Below are positions 11,004 to 22,799 of a stretch of 64,000 nt of DNA, one piece after another. Each line of letters opens with the position of its first letter. The first letter of the stretch is position 1. The position numbers and the translations under genes were made by a program. This DNA comes from Epichloe hybrida (lineage: Eukaryota > Ascomycota > Sordariomycetes > Hypocreales > Clavicipitaceae), in contig JAFEKR010000050.1 of assembly GCA_019022495.1 (NCBI GenBank), forward strand, positions 62,001-126,000. The letters are read 5' to 3'. The notes below the pieces were generated by a model. That model worked only from the letters and a program-made list of their open reading frames with translations. It did no database searches and was not told the DNA's origin.

Positions 11004-14000
11004 ATGGAGAATGACGAGGCTACGCTTGTTGGCCCCCATTGGGGAGCGGGTGCGAATGGGGACGAATCCATGTCAACGCCAAAGATCGCATTCGACTTCT
11101 GGGCAACTCAAATCAATGATGACAGTTCAAGCGATGGAACATCTCAGTTGCAAGTATCGACCGCTGGACCAGATCAGCCTATGCCGGATTTCCCAGACCA
11201 AGGTCATAAGCTCGAGGTTTCTATTCCCGCGCTCCCGTTAGAAACTCGACAGCAGTATCAGGAGACGCACAGCGATGTTGTGGAAAGAGTGTGGGCGGTA
11301 TACAAATCTCCTAGTGATGAAGGCGAACTCGTAGAGGTAGAATTTACCGACGGAACACTCCGTAAGGTAAGTAGCACAGCCTTGTGCAGGTTATCTTCTA
11401 TCATTTGGTCTACCATCCCTTCATCGCTGTCACTACGATTGTTTCGGCTTTTCCGATACTTGACCACCCCTCTGTCAACGTTACTTCACCTCCCGCTCAC
11501 TTTGGCTTCGCTTGATGTGCGCCCATTGTTTTTGCTATTGGGTTGAATGGTACAGTTGGGTTTCGCAGTTATTGAGAGACGCAATCAGTTCCTGCACACT
11601 CCTTGGGGCTCGGCTCGTGCACTTCACTCTGCACACCTCGATTTAGATGACCATCTATGATTCCATCATCAGCAGTCACTAACATATCCAAAAGATCACA
11701 ACTGCCGAGATCGAACACCTCGAGAACGGTTTTCGCGCACTGGATGATTATTTTATGGAAATGGAGTCAGGCAGTCGAAAACGCAAGCGTGAACCCAACG
11801 AGGAGTGGCAGTCTGAAAGTAGTTCTGACGACTCGGACGTGATGAACCTTGATCAAACAGAAGACATGGACGAGGTCACCATCACCCGCCCAAGTCGATT
11901 TCGAAAGCCAGGAGCCTATCTCAATGCAAAAGTTGCTTCAAAATCACAGCCTGATGACAGTGATGACTCAGACATCATCCTGGAACCTCCTCGACGGAGC
12001 TCCCGCAAAAGACAGATCAGATTTCCAGGGCCCGAAACTATGTCTAGGCGGCGGTCTGATATTGAAGCTGACGACGGATTCACACCTGTCATATCAGACA
12101 TTACGAACAGCTATCCCAATAAACGCCGGCTAGCACGTCCCCAAAGACTACGCTCAAAGGCCCAATCTCGGCTGTCGAGAGGATACAATGATTCTGACAT
12201 AGAATTTGAACAACCCCGAAGATCTTCGCGAGCGACGCGGGATATCCGCTACAGCCAGGACTTTCCGGATATCGATGACGACTCTTTCTATCGAAATGAT
12301 GCTGGCCCTCAGGATGCCGCCCCCAGGGTAGTTTCTGTAAGGGAGCTCTTTCGGCCACTATCCCCTGAATCTCCATTCGCGCTGGTGCATATGAAAACAT
12401 GCTATACCTGCAAAGGCTCGAGCAACCGGGGCCAGATTGTATATTGTCAAGGTTGTAGCTATGCGTACCACAAGCAGTGTATCGGAACTCGAAGCGTCCG
12501 AGATCACTTGGCCACCAAGGTTGGGGAAGCAGATTTTGTTCTGCAATGTCGGTTCTGCATCGAACATCAACAAAAAAAGGAGATCACGGCCCCCCAACGG
12601 TCAATTTGTCAGAATTGCATGTCTAGCGGTCGGTCCTGCGCTCCATTTTCGAAGAGACAGACGGCACGTCAAGAGGAAAAGCTTCGGGAACAAAATGGGG
12701 GCGTTGACCCAAGCACTTCTGTGGGAGAGGACCTTCTGAACAACGCTGAAAATGTGCTTTTCCGATGTTGCAATTGTCATCGGGCCTGGCACCAGGACCA
12801 TTTGCCCTTGATCGGAAGCGAAAGTCCCTCGCAAGGCCATGCATTCGGAGCGTTTAAGGACTACTCCATTGACTGGCATTGTAATGAGTGCACCTCGGCA
12901 CAACAAAAGATACACCGACTCGTGGCTTGGCGAACCAAAAGGCCAATCACAGACTCTCCCGCAAATTTCATGCATTTCAGCGATGATGAGAAAGAATACC
13001 TTGTCAAGTGGGACACCATGTCGTATTTCCACTGCACTTGGATGCCCGGGGCATGGATTTACGGTGTGGCCGCTGGCACGATGAAAAATTCCTTTGCAAA
13101 GCGTGCAACTGAAACTGACTTGTTCAAAACCAGCAAGAGAGAAGCCATTCCGGAGGAGTACTTGATGACTGATATTATCTTCCGAGTGAAGCTGAACTCT
13201 ACAGCGATTCGAGGCACCTCTAAAGACGATGATAAAGCCAATTTCTCACAAATCGACAAAGTGTTGTTGAAGTTTCAAGGACTTGGCTATGACGATGTAG
13301 TGTGGGACACTCCTCCGCCAAAGGATTCAGGGGATATATACACTGCCTTTGAGCTCGCTTATGAAGAGTATCTGGCTGGGAAACACTTTCAACATTGTTC
13401 CAACAACAGGCTCAAAGAACGCATCAAAGAATTCAAAAATGAAGAGCTGGAGGAAATCTCAGTTCAGCCGGCTGGATTGAAGAGAGGCAAGCTCATGGGA
13501 TATCAAATCGAGGGTTTGAATTGGCTCGTTTCAAACTATCACAGCGGGCGAAGTGTCATTTTGGCGGACGAAATGGGACTCGGCAAGACCATTCAAGTCG
13601 TCAGTCTTGTAACCTTTCTCGTCCAGGAACGTCCTCAGGTAAGCTTTGTTGGATTCGCTCGAAGACGATGTCCTGCTGGCTGCTAACGATTCACCACAGT
13701 GCTGGCCTTTCCTCATTGCTGTACCGAATGCAACGTGTCCCAATTGGCGACGGGAGTTCAGGCAGTGGGCCCCCGATTTACGTGTTGTCACCTACCATGG
13801 AGGCAAAGAGTCGCAAGATCTTGCCTACAAGCATGAGCTATTCCCGCATGGGTCTCGCGACATGGCGGCACACGTTGTCATCATGTCGTACGATTCTGCT
13901 CAGGACCCCAAAACGAAAGAACTGTTCAGCTCTGTGCGCTGGGCTGGTTTAGTGGTTGACGAAGGCCAGCGGCTGAAAAATGACCGCAATCTGCTGTACC

Positions 14001-16293
14001 AGGCACTACGTGCCATGAAAATCCCATTCCGACTGTTGCTCACAGGCACACCTTTGCAAAACAACAAGAGAGAGCTTTTCAATCTCATTCAATTTATAGA
14101 TCAAACAAAAAACGCGGAACAGCTTGACCAGGATTTCGCTATACTAGACAAGGAAACGCTACCAAAACTTCATGAGATGATTCGACCATACTTTTTGAGA
14201 AGAACAAAGACTGGCGTGCTGAAGTTTCTCCCTCCCATGGCTCAGATCATTATACCGGTAACCATGACCGTTATTCAAGAGAAGCTTTCTAAAAGCATCA
14301 TGGCAAAGAACCCCCAGCTCATCAAGGCTATTTTCGCCAACGACAAGGTGAGCAGGAAGGACCGTGGCAGTCTCAACAACATCTTGGTGCAGTTGCGGAA
14401 GTGTCTTTGTCACCCCTTCATGTATTCCGAAGCCATCGAAGAGAAACATGACAACCCAGTAACCATCCACCGCAATTTGGTAGAGGCATCTGCAAAACTT
14501 TTATTGCTCGAGGTGATGCTTCCAAAGCTGAAAGAGAGAGGGCATCGGGTCCTGATTTTTAGCCAATTCCTTCAGCAGCTCGACATTATGGAAGATTTTC
14601 TCAATAACATTGGGTACGACTACAGACGGCTTGATGGCCAGATCTCAAGCCAGGAAAAGCAGCGTCGTATTGATGCATTCAACGCACCGGAATCTCCCAT
14701 ATTCGCCTTCCTACTATCAACCCGTTCAGGTGGCGTTGGGATTAACTTGGCAACGGCGGATACGGTGATCATCATGGACCCCGATTTCAATCCACATCAG
14801 GATATCCAGGCGTTATCACGAGCTCATCGTATTGGTCAGAAACGCAAGGTTCTTTGTTTCCAATTGATGACGAAAGATACCGTGGAGGAGAGAATCATGC
14901 AAATCGGCAAGAAGAAGATGGCTCTCGATCATGCTCTCATCGAGAGCATGGATGACGATGACCTCGCAGGTGATGACCTAGAATCCATTTTAAAACATGG
15001 CGCTCAAGCGCTCTTTAGCGATGATTATCAAAAGGGGGCTATTACTTATGACGGCCCTTCTGTTGACAAGCTGCTAGACCGATCCGACGCTGAACAAACC
15101 AACATGGATGAGGAGGGGTCCGCAGAGGCGCAGTTCTCATATGCCAAAGTTTGGGCGAATGGCAAGGCTGCTTTGGAAGATGGACTGCCTGCCGCAGCCG
15201 AGAATGAGGCTCCGGAACCTATTTCTTCCAGCGTCTGGGACAAGATTCTTGCCGAGCGAGAGGAAGAGGCTCGCCGCCACACCGAAGCGAAACAAGAGAA
15301 ACTGGGCAGAGGTGGAAGACGTCGAACGGTGCGTATCACAACAACGACAACTCTGCAGATTGCTGACAGTCTCTTGTCTCAGATAAACAACTACAAAAGC
15401 GATGTACTGGCGGACTATCTGCGGGACGCCGAGGCCGCCAATAACTCGGACTCTTCTGACGACTTTTCTGCCGCAGATGCTGCATCCTCATCATCTGACG
15501 ATGATGTTGGACAAGAAGGTAAAACAAAAAAGATGTCTCCAACAAAAGCGAAGACTGCACAAACTACTCCTAGAAAAGAAGTCAAGACAGCAAAAAACGT
15601 TGACAAACGAGCTCAGCAGAAGACTCCCACCAAGGCGACCCATCGAAGCGCACCACCAACGCCGTCTCCATCACAACGGTCAAGAACACCAATGCAGCAT
15701 CGCATAGCGAAGACGAGCTCCAAGCCAAAACCCAAGGCCTCCACAAAAACGTCGCGCAGTACCAAACAAGACCAAGGTCTGAAGTGCAACCGCCCGCAAA
15801 ATCCAGCGAAAAAAAATCAGGCCCGCAGCATAGAATCAAAGACAGGTATAGAGACCCAAGATTTCATCCTCTCCGAGCCTCACTTGCCTCGCAGTCCATC
15901 GCCCACCCCAGCAAAGAAGCCATCCTCAGCAATGGCCATTGGAACGCCAACACCAGTCGCTTTGGCGTCACCATCGACGACAATAAGCAGCGTGTAAGCG
16001 GGACCAGCACAAGCAGTCTCGTTGACATTCCGCTCATGTCTCATGCAAGAGATTCACGAGTGCAACCACAGGCAGAAGTGTCAAGGGCGCAGCAACCGCC
16101 TGGCGCAGACTCACTCGCACGTATACCATCCTACCAATTACCCGAACAACTTCCAGAGTCGAAAATACGTCTCACGATGGATATAATTACGCATTCTCAA
16201 CAATCGAATACGCCCGCAAAGGCCCAGCAATTGGCAATGCTCACACATAGCTTACAACGGGCAAGTCAGCATAGACAGAAGCTGAAGAAGTAG
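11004..16293 (+). CDS. PHD/chromo SNF2 chromatin remodeller, Mit1/CHD-like
   Basis: Proposed exons 11004-11366, 11695-13638, 13700-15993 and 16050-16293 give 1614 residues. Introns 1 and 2 use GTAAGT/GTAAGC and join in phase 0. Domains: acidic Ser/Arg-rich N-terminus; PHD-like zinc finger from about 353 (C-Y-T-C-K); second Cys/His cluster about 425-510; chromodomain-like segment about 555 (EYLVKWD...W); SNF2 ATPase with Walker A ADEMGLGKT about 743; box II VVDEGQRLKN about 854, where CHD enzymes usually have DEAH; helicase C with RSGGVGINLATADTVIIMD and RAHRIGQ about 1110-1155; Lys/Ser-rich tail. This order matches fungal Mit1, the remodeller of the SHREC silencing complex, and the CHD3/4 group. 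The fourth exon is the least sure: without it the frame stops at 15997. Confidence 0.88.
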
Positions 16294-16860
16294 CAGCACG
16301 GGAAGGCATATGGCTTTACGTTATGAAAAGATCAGGCGCTCGATTTCACAAAAACAGGCAAGATTTCTCAGTATATAATTAGCATTTCAAGTCAAGGCGT
16401 GCTGATGCCAGAAAACGAAACGCGATAGAGACAACAGACAGTTGTCCGATAAATAACAGTATTTCGCAAAACAAGTTCCTTTTATCATGTCGTGTGGCAT
16501 GAATCATGCTAGCTGCGCCCAAGATTGCGTTCCAACTTGTTCCTGTTGTGCGGAGCATACATGTCACTGTATGTACATAATAACGCTTGCCCAGTGCCCG
16601 GGTACAGGCAGGTACACACAAACGAAGCCCCGTGGTTGCCTCTTGCCTTGAAAATGTGGGTCGATGAAAGAGTCCGCGGAAGAGGGGGGAGGAGTGACCT
16701 GTGCTTCTCATGTTGCTACCCCTCCATCCTTCCATTTTAATTTCCCTTCCCACCTTGAACTGCCTTCCCGCCACATCCTGTTGAGGCCGCTCGTTCGCGC
16801 GCATAGCCCTGCATAGCATAGCGTCTCGTCAGTGTCCCGATTTATAATTCTTCATTCACG

Positions 16861-16922
16861 TATGCGTATGCGTGTGCATGTGCATGTGCGTGTGTGCGTG
16901 TGCGTGTGCGTGTGTGCGTGCA
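16861..16922. repeat. GT/GC-rich microsatellite (TGCGTG, TGCATG units)
   Basis: About 60 bases of alternating GT with interspersed GC and AT steps. Located 180-240 bases upstream of the COP9 subunit 3 start. Confidence 0.85.
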
Positions 16923-17021
16923 GCAGAGCTAGTTGCTGAGCCATACAGCAGTGGAGATCATCTTCGCATTTCGAAAACGGTGACGCACTACACACGCACA
17001 CATTACATTGCCGCCAGCAAG

Positions 17022-17064
17022 AGCACCAGCACCAGCACCAGCACCAGCACCAGCACCAGCATCA
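17022..17064. repeat. AGCACC hexamer tandem repeat
   Basis: About seven copies of AGCACC, ending 36 bases before the ATG at 17100. The same frame is open through the repeat, but the residues are only Ser/Thr low complexity, so it is taken as leader. Confidence 0.8.
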
Positions 17065-17099
17065 GCCTTTCCGAATTCCAGTCCCGTGGACAAAGGGCC

Positions 17100-18706
17100 A
17101 TGGAGAAATTACATACTGTCTTGACGGCATTAAATCCCGTCCAGCCATCTACGAAGTCAGAAGCCAAGGCCTATGATGCGTCCATCAGGCAACACATTGC
17201 ACTGCTGAACAGCAGCACGTCCGAAATCCATCCTCTCGTGTTGGAAAATTCACAAAATATTCTTGAGGTAAGCCAACGAATCTGACAATCCCGGGCATTG
17301 GAAGCTACCTTGCCATGCCATACAACTTCTAACGTGTTTCTCAGAATCTGGACCCTTCTGTTCACTCTATCAGCTACCTCTTCGTTCTTCAAATCCTCTC
17401 GGAATCCATTAGCAGCGGTCTTGAACTCCCTTCGAAGCTACCAGTTGACAAAATTGTTGAGTTTCTCTACAGTTTCGATCCCATACAGATTCGATATGCC
17501 GGTCAATCTTTACTTTCTCTCCTTGAAAAGATTGGAAGTGGCCAGCTCTTTTCGGTGAGTCGACGACGGATACTAAGTAGTGTTTCATGTGGCTAAGTCT
17601 CTCACTCTTTTAAGGCCATGGTAGCTGTCGAGCTGCTGTCCGCGGTCGTTCTCCGAATTGACCCTACAGGGTCATTATTCACGTCCACGCATTTCATGTT
17701 AGCCCGGCTGGCGTATGATTTCGACTCGGTAGAAGCTGCCTTGCAAGTCATCGATCGAGACATTCTGTTCTACCCCAACTCCACGATTTCAAAAGTGAAC
17801 GGAATTCTTTGCGATGCAGCGCTGTTGCCGACTTCCTACATCTCACCACAGACCGGCCTCACCGACAAGGTCACCGCGGCGATTGTGTTGGAGTACAACT
17901 ACCTCCGGGGCCTTATGTACATATCAAGGCGGGATTGGGAAAAAGCGGAAGAAGCCTTCGAGCAAGTCATGTCGCATCCTACAAAAGAAAGGGGAGTCAG
18001 CAAGATTATGGTAGACTCGTACAAGAGGTGGGTGCTTGTAGGACTTCTCGGTCAAGGAAAAGCCTCGGCCCCGCCCCCCTACACGTCAGGGACTTCTCAG
18101 GGATCTTACAAGGTTATCGCCAAGGCATACGACAACGTGGCAGAAACATTCAACTCGGGAGAAGCTGAAAAGCTCAAGTCGCAAATCGAAGAAAACGCCC
18201 CGGTATGGGAAGAAGACGGGACGTCTTCTCTACTACAAGAAATTCTCTCATCATACCAAAAATGGCAAATCATTGGTTTACGACACATCTATGAGCGTGT
18301 CGGGATCGCCGAGATTCGACAAACGACTTTGAATGCCGTGACAGGAAAGACTTTGGAAGACGATGATGCCGTTTTGGTCTTGATCCGTCAAATGATTGAA
18401 GCCGGTATGCTCACTGGTCAGCTAGAGAAAGACGAGAGTGGTAGCTATCTATCTTTTCGACAAGACGGTGGCGCAGTATCTGAGGAAGAGTTCGCCACTC
18501 AGATTGCGCGAAGCTATCGTAACATTGAGTCAATCAGCAAGCAATACAAACAGATGAATGAGCAGCTGAGCAGAAGCAAGGAGTATGTGAAGTTTGTCGT
18601 AAGGGAGCAAAAGCGCGGGGAAAAGGATGGTACCGATGCCGGGGTCGTCTTTGATTCTCAGATAGAGGATGAAGACCTGATGGCTGATGTCGTGGCCCAT
18701 TCGTAG
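17100..18706 (+). CDS. COP9 signalosome complex subunit 3
   Basis: Three exons, 17100-17267, 17345-17554 and 17615-18706, encode 489 residues. Both introns (GTAAGC...CAG and GTGAGT...AAG) sit between codons. Residues 57-126 (SYLFVLQILSE...) and the helical repeat region with YLRGLMYI..RDWEKAEEAF match CSN3; a PCI/winged-helix-like part follows around 300-400 (IYERVGIAEI...), and the C-terminus is charged. CSN3 is a scaffold subunit of the COP9 signalosome, which removes Nedd8 from cullins; in filamentous fungi the complex affects development and secondary metabolism. The start was chosen after the repeat tract, where homology-like sequence begins. Length is near normal for fungal CSN3. Confidence 0.87.
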
Positions 18707-19236
18707 CGATTTGCCTTGCGGTTTAGGATTCTCCAAGGCATAGATGGCATGGCATGTCATGGCATGTGGTTTTTCTTTTCCTTTGCCTGAATAGGAAAAA
18801 ATGGGCAATTATTGTGACATTCTCTGTGAAGACATCTGTATAGTTGGGGTTATACGTGCAGCAGAGGACTTAATGAACTTGTCTCTTTATTACAGAGAGG
18901 TGACGCTCGCCTTCAAGCTGTCTGCTCAATTCTTTTTGCTCTTGTTGAGCGTTGTCATGATGAGTTCCTTCTCCACATGGGACCACATCATCTGATTTTT
19001 CGCCATCACAGAGAGTTATTTTTTCCTTCCTTTTTATAAGATCGCATATTTGTAAGCGGTTAATTAAGAGCCCAATACTTGACGTTTTCAAAGTCGACAC
19101 TACAACCGTCTAATCATGGACTGATGAAAAAGCTGGGCGATTCCCGCTTTCAACTGGGCGAAACTCTCACGCTTTTTATCAAGTTTAGTCGTTACTGTAA
19201 GGCTTTGTTTTTTTCCATCTTCTAATCAAGTTATTT

Positions 19237-19274
19237 TGGCAACCGCGCTAGGAGTCGAACCCGGACGTTTGCCA
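19237..19274 (-). other. tRNA 3'-half-like hairpin, probably not a functional tRNA
   Basis: On minus the sequence contains GGGTTCGACTCC, the consensus of a tRNA T-arm, followed by a GCGGTTGCCA acceptor-like end. The 5' half of a tRNA (matching acceptor strand, D-arm, anticodon stem) is not found upstream. Instead the end pairs locally: TGGCAACCG and CGTTTGCCA (plus strand) are inverted with one mismatch. A tRNA-derived fragment or chance resemblance are both possible. Confidence 0.3.
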
Positions 19275-19820
19275 CCTTTAGTACGGAGTAGATTTTGCAC
19301 GTCTCGAGTCGTCTAGTTCCTCCCACGAGGTCGCTGATAAGGGTGTGATTCACAATGCCGCGCAAACTTACGTGTAGTGACGACAATGCATGGTACGAGT
19401 TATATATATGGATTTGTATGGGGCGGCTGCTTGGAATATTATGGCTTATAACTAGGTAGAGTTGGTGTCTGCGTGAACTTTTGTGTGTAGACTACACAGA
19501 GCGCTTATTTTATTTTATGCCTAAGAGTAGTAGAGTACAAGGTTCCAAGCTTATTACAGGTATTTGCATACTCATGCATGTATTCGAAAAAAATTACGTA
19601 TTGTATGGGGGGAAAGTAGCATTTTTGTAATATGGACATAGTTCCATGACTTTCCATTCAACCTAGCTGATAGAAAATAGCTAGCGTCCCTTGAGAATGC
19701 ATACTTTGCGGTGCGAATTATACACGCGCAAAGTTTGCGCGGCTTCGTGCATACCCCCGAGATGGGTTGGGATCAAGCTTGCCTGGTCCGAGGTCGCCAG
19801 TGAAGAATGTATATTACATG

Positions 19821-19838
19821 TACTCCGTGTACGGAGTA
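19821..19838. repeat. inverted pair of the 9-bp motif TACTCCGTR / TACGGAGTA
   Basis: TACTCCGTG directly followed by TACGGAGTA forms an 18-bp near-palindrome. Other perfect copies of the nonamer, in either orientation, start at 3668, 19282, 25382, 45285, 55077, 55819 and 63350; all lie outside coding regions. Confidence 0.7.
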
Positions 19839-20033
19839 TTACGAGCGGGGTGGACTCGGCTCCGCAACAACTTGGTCTGCGTATGTAGAGACAACATGGT
19901 GAGAACATGTCTCGAACACGGCAGGGTGGCGCGCGAGATCTCACTGGCGTGTACCGAGGTATTTGTGTGATTGTCAGTGTTCCATTCGGAGAATCAACCC
20001 AGTCGACTTGATGCAGCTCGCTGAAAGACATTG

Positions 20034-20054
20034 AAAAAAAAAAAAAAAAAAAAA
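20034..20054. repeat. poly-A tract
   Basis: Uninterrupted run of 21 A between genes; no element ends were recognised beside it. Confidence 0.8.
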
Positions 20055-20718
20055 GACTCGTGTCGTCTCGCTGTAATGGACTTCTCTTATTCTAAGAAGG
20101 GTCTCGGACCCGTGGACGTTGCCAAAATTAAACAAGGGTCGTGATGCGCCCAACATTGATTAGACAATTCGGGCTACCTCGGGAGATGATGGGTTCTACT
20201 GTAGATACTCCAATGATTTCACTCTTGGCTTCCACAGCAAAATTTTACTTTCATCGGCCCATCTTGGCAACTCAGTTCACGACTTGCCGCCAACAGCTCG
20301 CTGCACTGTGCAGTCAAAGTCGGATAACATGCTGCTATTGCATTTACATTTGTTACAAGGTTTTTCCTTTCTGCATCTTCGGCAAGACCCGTCCAAAACT
20401 TGGCCTTCCCAAACTTGACCTCGCATGTCACGTCACAGTGCTGCTTCTAGCTCTATTCTTAATCCTCTTGACAGGCGATTGACCACTTTGGCAACAGTTA
20501 TGTTTTTTGTGTATAAATAGATCTTGGGTCATCTAGAATTATTACATTTATTAACGCCAACTAGACAATATAAACTACTCTTGTTCTATACCCCGTCAAC
20601 GCCTAAGCAGAATTATAAATTACAGTTTCCCAAAAAAAGAAAAAGAAAAAAAAGAAAAAAACTCCAGAACAATTAATGTAGACAGCAGAAGAACTCCTGT
20701 GATCCCATGATCCATCAA

Positions 20719-22275
20719 TCAAATCGTCTCGTTCAGGCCCTTGACCTTGCCCCCCAAGTCACCGCACCTCCGCGCCGCCAAACACTTATTCATCACCATG
20801 GCCAGGGCCTTGTGCGAGTTCCCATGGATATCATCCATCGTCACCATGTTCGGATACGTCTGGTCCGTCAATGCCTGCCAGAACTCGCCGTAGAGGGTGC
20901 GCCATGCCGCCCTGCTCAGCTCCATGATTGAATCGAGCGGGAAGGCGACCTGGAGGCCGACCTGGGTCAGCAGCCAGTCCATGTTGTACATTTCGCTGGC
21001 TCTGGACCCGCGCGCCTCCCGCAGGCGAGAGAGCTGGTCGTTCACCATTTTCTGCACGTCGTTTGTCTTGGACCAGTGCGACTTGAGCGGGAAATTGAGG
21101 CCGGTGACGAAGCCCTTCTTGCTGCCGGGGAAGTGCTTCCGCAGGGCCCAGCTGGAGGGTATGCGGACGAGGACGGCTGATTTCTTGCTTTGCATGAGCT
21201 TGGGGGTGATGAAGTGCTTGAGAGGCCGGCGCGTGAGGTCTTTGTCGCCTTCGGAGAAGGAGCCTCGGTGCTTGATGCGCCCGAGTTCAGAGTATAGCTC
21301 CTTGAGGTCGTCGTCGTCGAGGGGACGGAAACCCTTGTCGCCGTTGCGGGAGTCTCCCTCGTGGATGTCCCAGATGTAGAGCTCCCCGGGGTATTGGCTT
21401 GTGAAGTCGTTGAACATGTCGATCATTTCGCGGAGCGTGGTGCCCGTCATGCCGTTGTAGGTTTGGCCCAGGAAGGAGCCGTGGCTTTCGCGGAACTTGC
21501 GGTTACGGAGCAGGGGACGGACGTCGAGGACGCGGACGCCCCCGTTGCCGAGCTGGTTGAAGAGGGAGACGGTGTGTGTCTGGGTATTTCGAGGCTGCGC
21601 CAGGCCGATTGCCTCGCCGCACTTCCAGAGCCCGGCGTGGTGGGAGCGAGGAAGGGTGATTTCCCGGAGAGGCAGGTCTTGGATCTCGGGGAGCTGGGCT
21701 TGCATCCACTGGATGGGACCGTCGTTGGAGATGAAGTCGCCTTCCTTGCCGGCGAGCACGAAGCCCACCCCGCCGGGGAGACGGCTGAAGCCAAGATTGT
21801 GCTCTGTGCCTTGGGCATTGTTGAGTGTCTCGAGTTGCTCCCGGAACTGGATCCAGACGTGGTGAGGCCGTCCTGACCGGTACTGGACTTGGAACGAGGC
21901 ATCGTGCTGGGTGCCCTCGAGTGCGTACGTCACCTCGCCGGCAGAATCATGACGATTCCTCAGGCCATATCCAAAGTTGTTGGCGCGTACAGTGACGGAC
22001 TGCCCTGGTGTGATGTACATGGGCCACGTGCTTTCCCAGTCCATGAGCTGATATGAGTTGTTGTATGTCTTGTGCCAGCCGTAAGGCGTGGCGTTGATGA
22101 GAGACACGTGTGTGTCATAGTCGTCCTCGGGGCCTTTTTCCTCGCGTGGAATGAGCATGGGGTTTTCGACATGGACAGGATCAACGCGGCTTGCAGGTAG
22201 GCCTCTGACCATGGTAGGTAGTACCAGGAGGATAGTCAAGGCCACTGAGCGGTGCGAGGTTCCGAAGAGACGCAT
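20719..22275 (-). CDS. secreted PLC-like phosphodiesterase (PI-PLC X-type barrel)
   Basis: Single exon, 518 residues, with a signal peptide (about 1-25). An N-terminal beta-rich segment at about 55-150 (HVSLINATPYGWHKTY...) precedes a PI-PLC X-like TIM barrel from about 185. Likely active-site elements are LPRSHHAG (208-215, where family members usually read PGSHDAG) and H-G-S-F-L-G from 265, with G-V-R-V-L-D-V-R-P (246-254) between them. Such enzymes cleave phosphodiesters in phosphoinositides or GPI; substrate here is unknown. The two residue changes beside the first His may affect metal or substrate binding. No GPI tail, so it is probably released. A GT/GA microsatellite lies in its leader. 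Confidence 0.85.
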   Translation of the reverse strand: MRLFGTSHRSVALTILLVLPTMVRGLPASRVDPVHVENPMLIPREEKGPEDDYDTHVSLINATPYGWHKTYNNSYQLMDWESTWPMYITPGQSVTVRANNFGYGLRNRHDSAGEVTYALEGTQHDASFQVQYRSGRPHHVWIQFREQLETLNNAQGTEHNLGFSRLPGGVGFVLAGKEGDFISNDGPIQWMQAQLPEIQDLPLREITLPRSHHAGLWKCGEAIGLAQPRNTQTHTVSLFNQLGNGGVRVLDVRPLLRNRKFRESHGSFLGQTYNGMTGTTLREMIDMFNDFTSQYPGELYIWDIHEGDSRNGDKGFRPLDDDDLKELYSELGRIKHRGSFSEGDKDLTRRPLKHFITPKLMQSKKSAVLVRIPSSWALRKHFPGSKKGFVTGLNFPLKSHWSKTNDVQKMVNDQLSRLREARGSRASEMYNMDWLLTQVGLQVAFPLDSIMELSRAAWRTLYGEFWQALTDQTYPNMVTMDDIHGNSHKALAMVMNKCLAARRCGDLGGKVKGLNETI

Positions 22276-22799
22276 CTTGAATCTGACTACTTGAGAGAGT
22301 AGTTTTCTGTTGTGGCTTTTGTGTGTGTGTGTGTGTGTTTATGTGTGTGTGTGTGTGAGTGTGTGAGAGAGAAAGAAAGAGAGAGAGAGAGAGAGAAGCG
22401 GCTTTTAAGAGAGAAGAGAACTTAAGACGAGAAAGGTTTTGTTTTTATAAGGTACAGATTCTGTTCAGTTGGTTTTTGAATGGGTGCCTGTATCTCGCAG
22501 CCATTTAGTTTATTGCTAAACTTTGAGTTCAAACCTTGCAGCCGCCCGGCAACCTTGACGCTTATTTGTACTAGGCTATGCATCGATTAGAATTTGCAAT
22601 AGTATTAGATTCAATGAAACCAAGTTGACTCGCTTTCTGTTTTCCACGACACCAAACCACGGGATCAAATTTGTGTCGGCATTTCTATTTTGAAAAATTC
22701 TCACTGAAATCAGAATTTCTGGACGGCGGATTGCTGCATAAAGAGAAGATGCACAAAATGAAGGCTACATATGTATATCCAGCACAAGACCTTATGCTC
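22276..22799. other. promoter of the PLC-like gene and 3' flank of the SUR7-like gene
   Basis: Contains the microsatellite at 22319-22396 and AT-rich sequence after 22430. Nothing else was recognised. Confidence 0.4.
22319..22396. repeat. GT then GA compound microsatellite
   Basis: (GT)n with two interruptions, followed by GAGA/GAAA repeats, 45-120 bases upstream of the minus-strand ATG at 22275, so probably in the leader (AC/TC on the gene strand). Confidence 0.88.

Larger units (their letters stand above)
16294..17099. other. intergenic region and leader of the COP9 subunit 3 gene
   Basis: Contains a GT-rich microsatellite at 16861-16922 and an (AGCACC)n run at 17022-17064, both just upstream of the ATG at 17100 and probably transcribed as leader. 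No gene was recognised. Confidence 0.5.
18707..20718. other. 2-kb intergenic region, no gene recognised
   Basis: Lies between the COP9 gene and the 3' end of the first PLC-like gene. It holds a tRNA-T-arm-like hairpin (19237-19274), AT-rich stretches around 19380-19640, three perfect or near-perfect TACGGAGTA motifs (19282, 19821, 19830) and an A run at 20034-20054. The longest open frames have no signal or domain and look accidental. Confidence 0.5.

Noticed and set aside
11367..11694. Continuation of the remodeller's first exon to the stop at 11546
   Set aside because: A perfect GTAAGT donor at 11367 and a phase-0 acceptor at 11694 link to the long remodeller frame; the read-through residues are low quality.
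20897..21876. Long open frames on plus opposite the first PLC-like gene
   Set aside because: Antisense to a clear coding sequence and caused by its high GC third positions.
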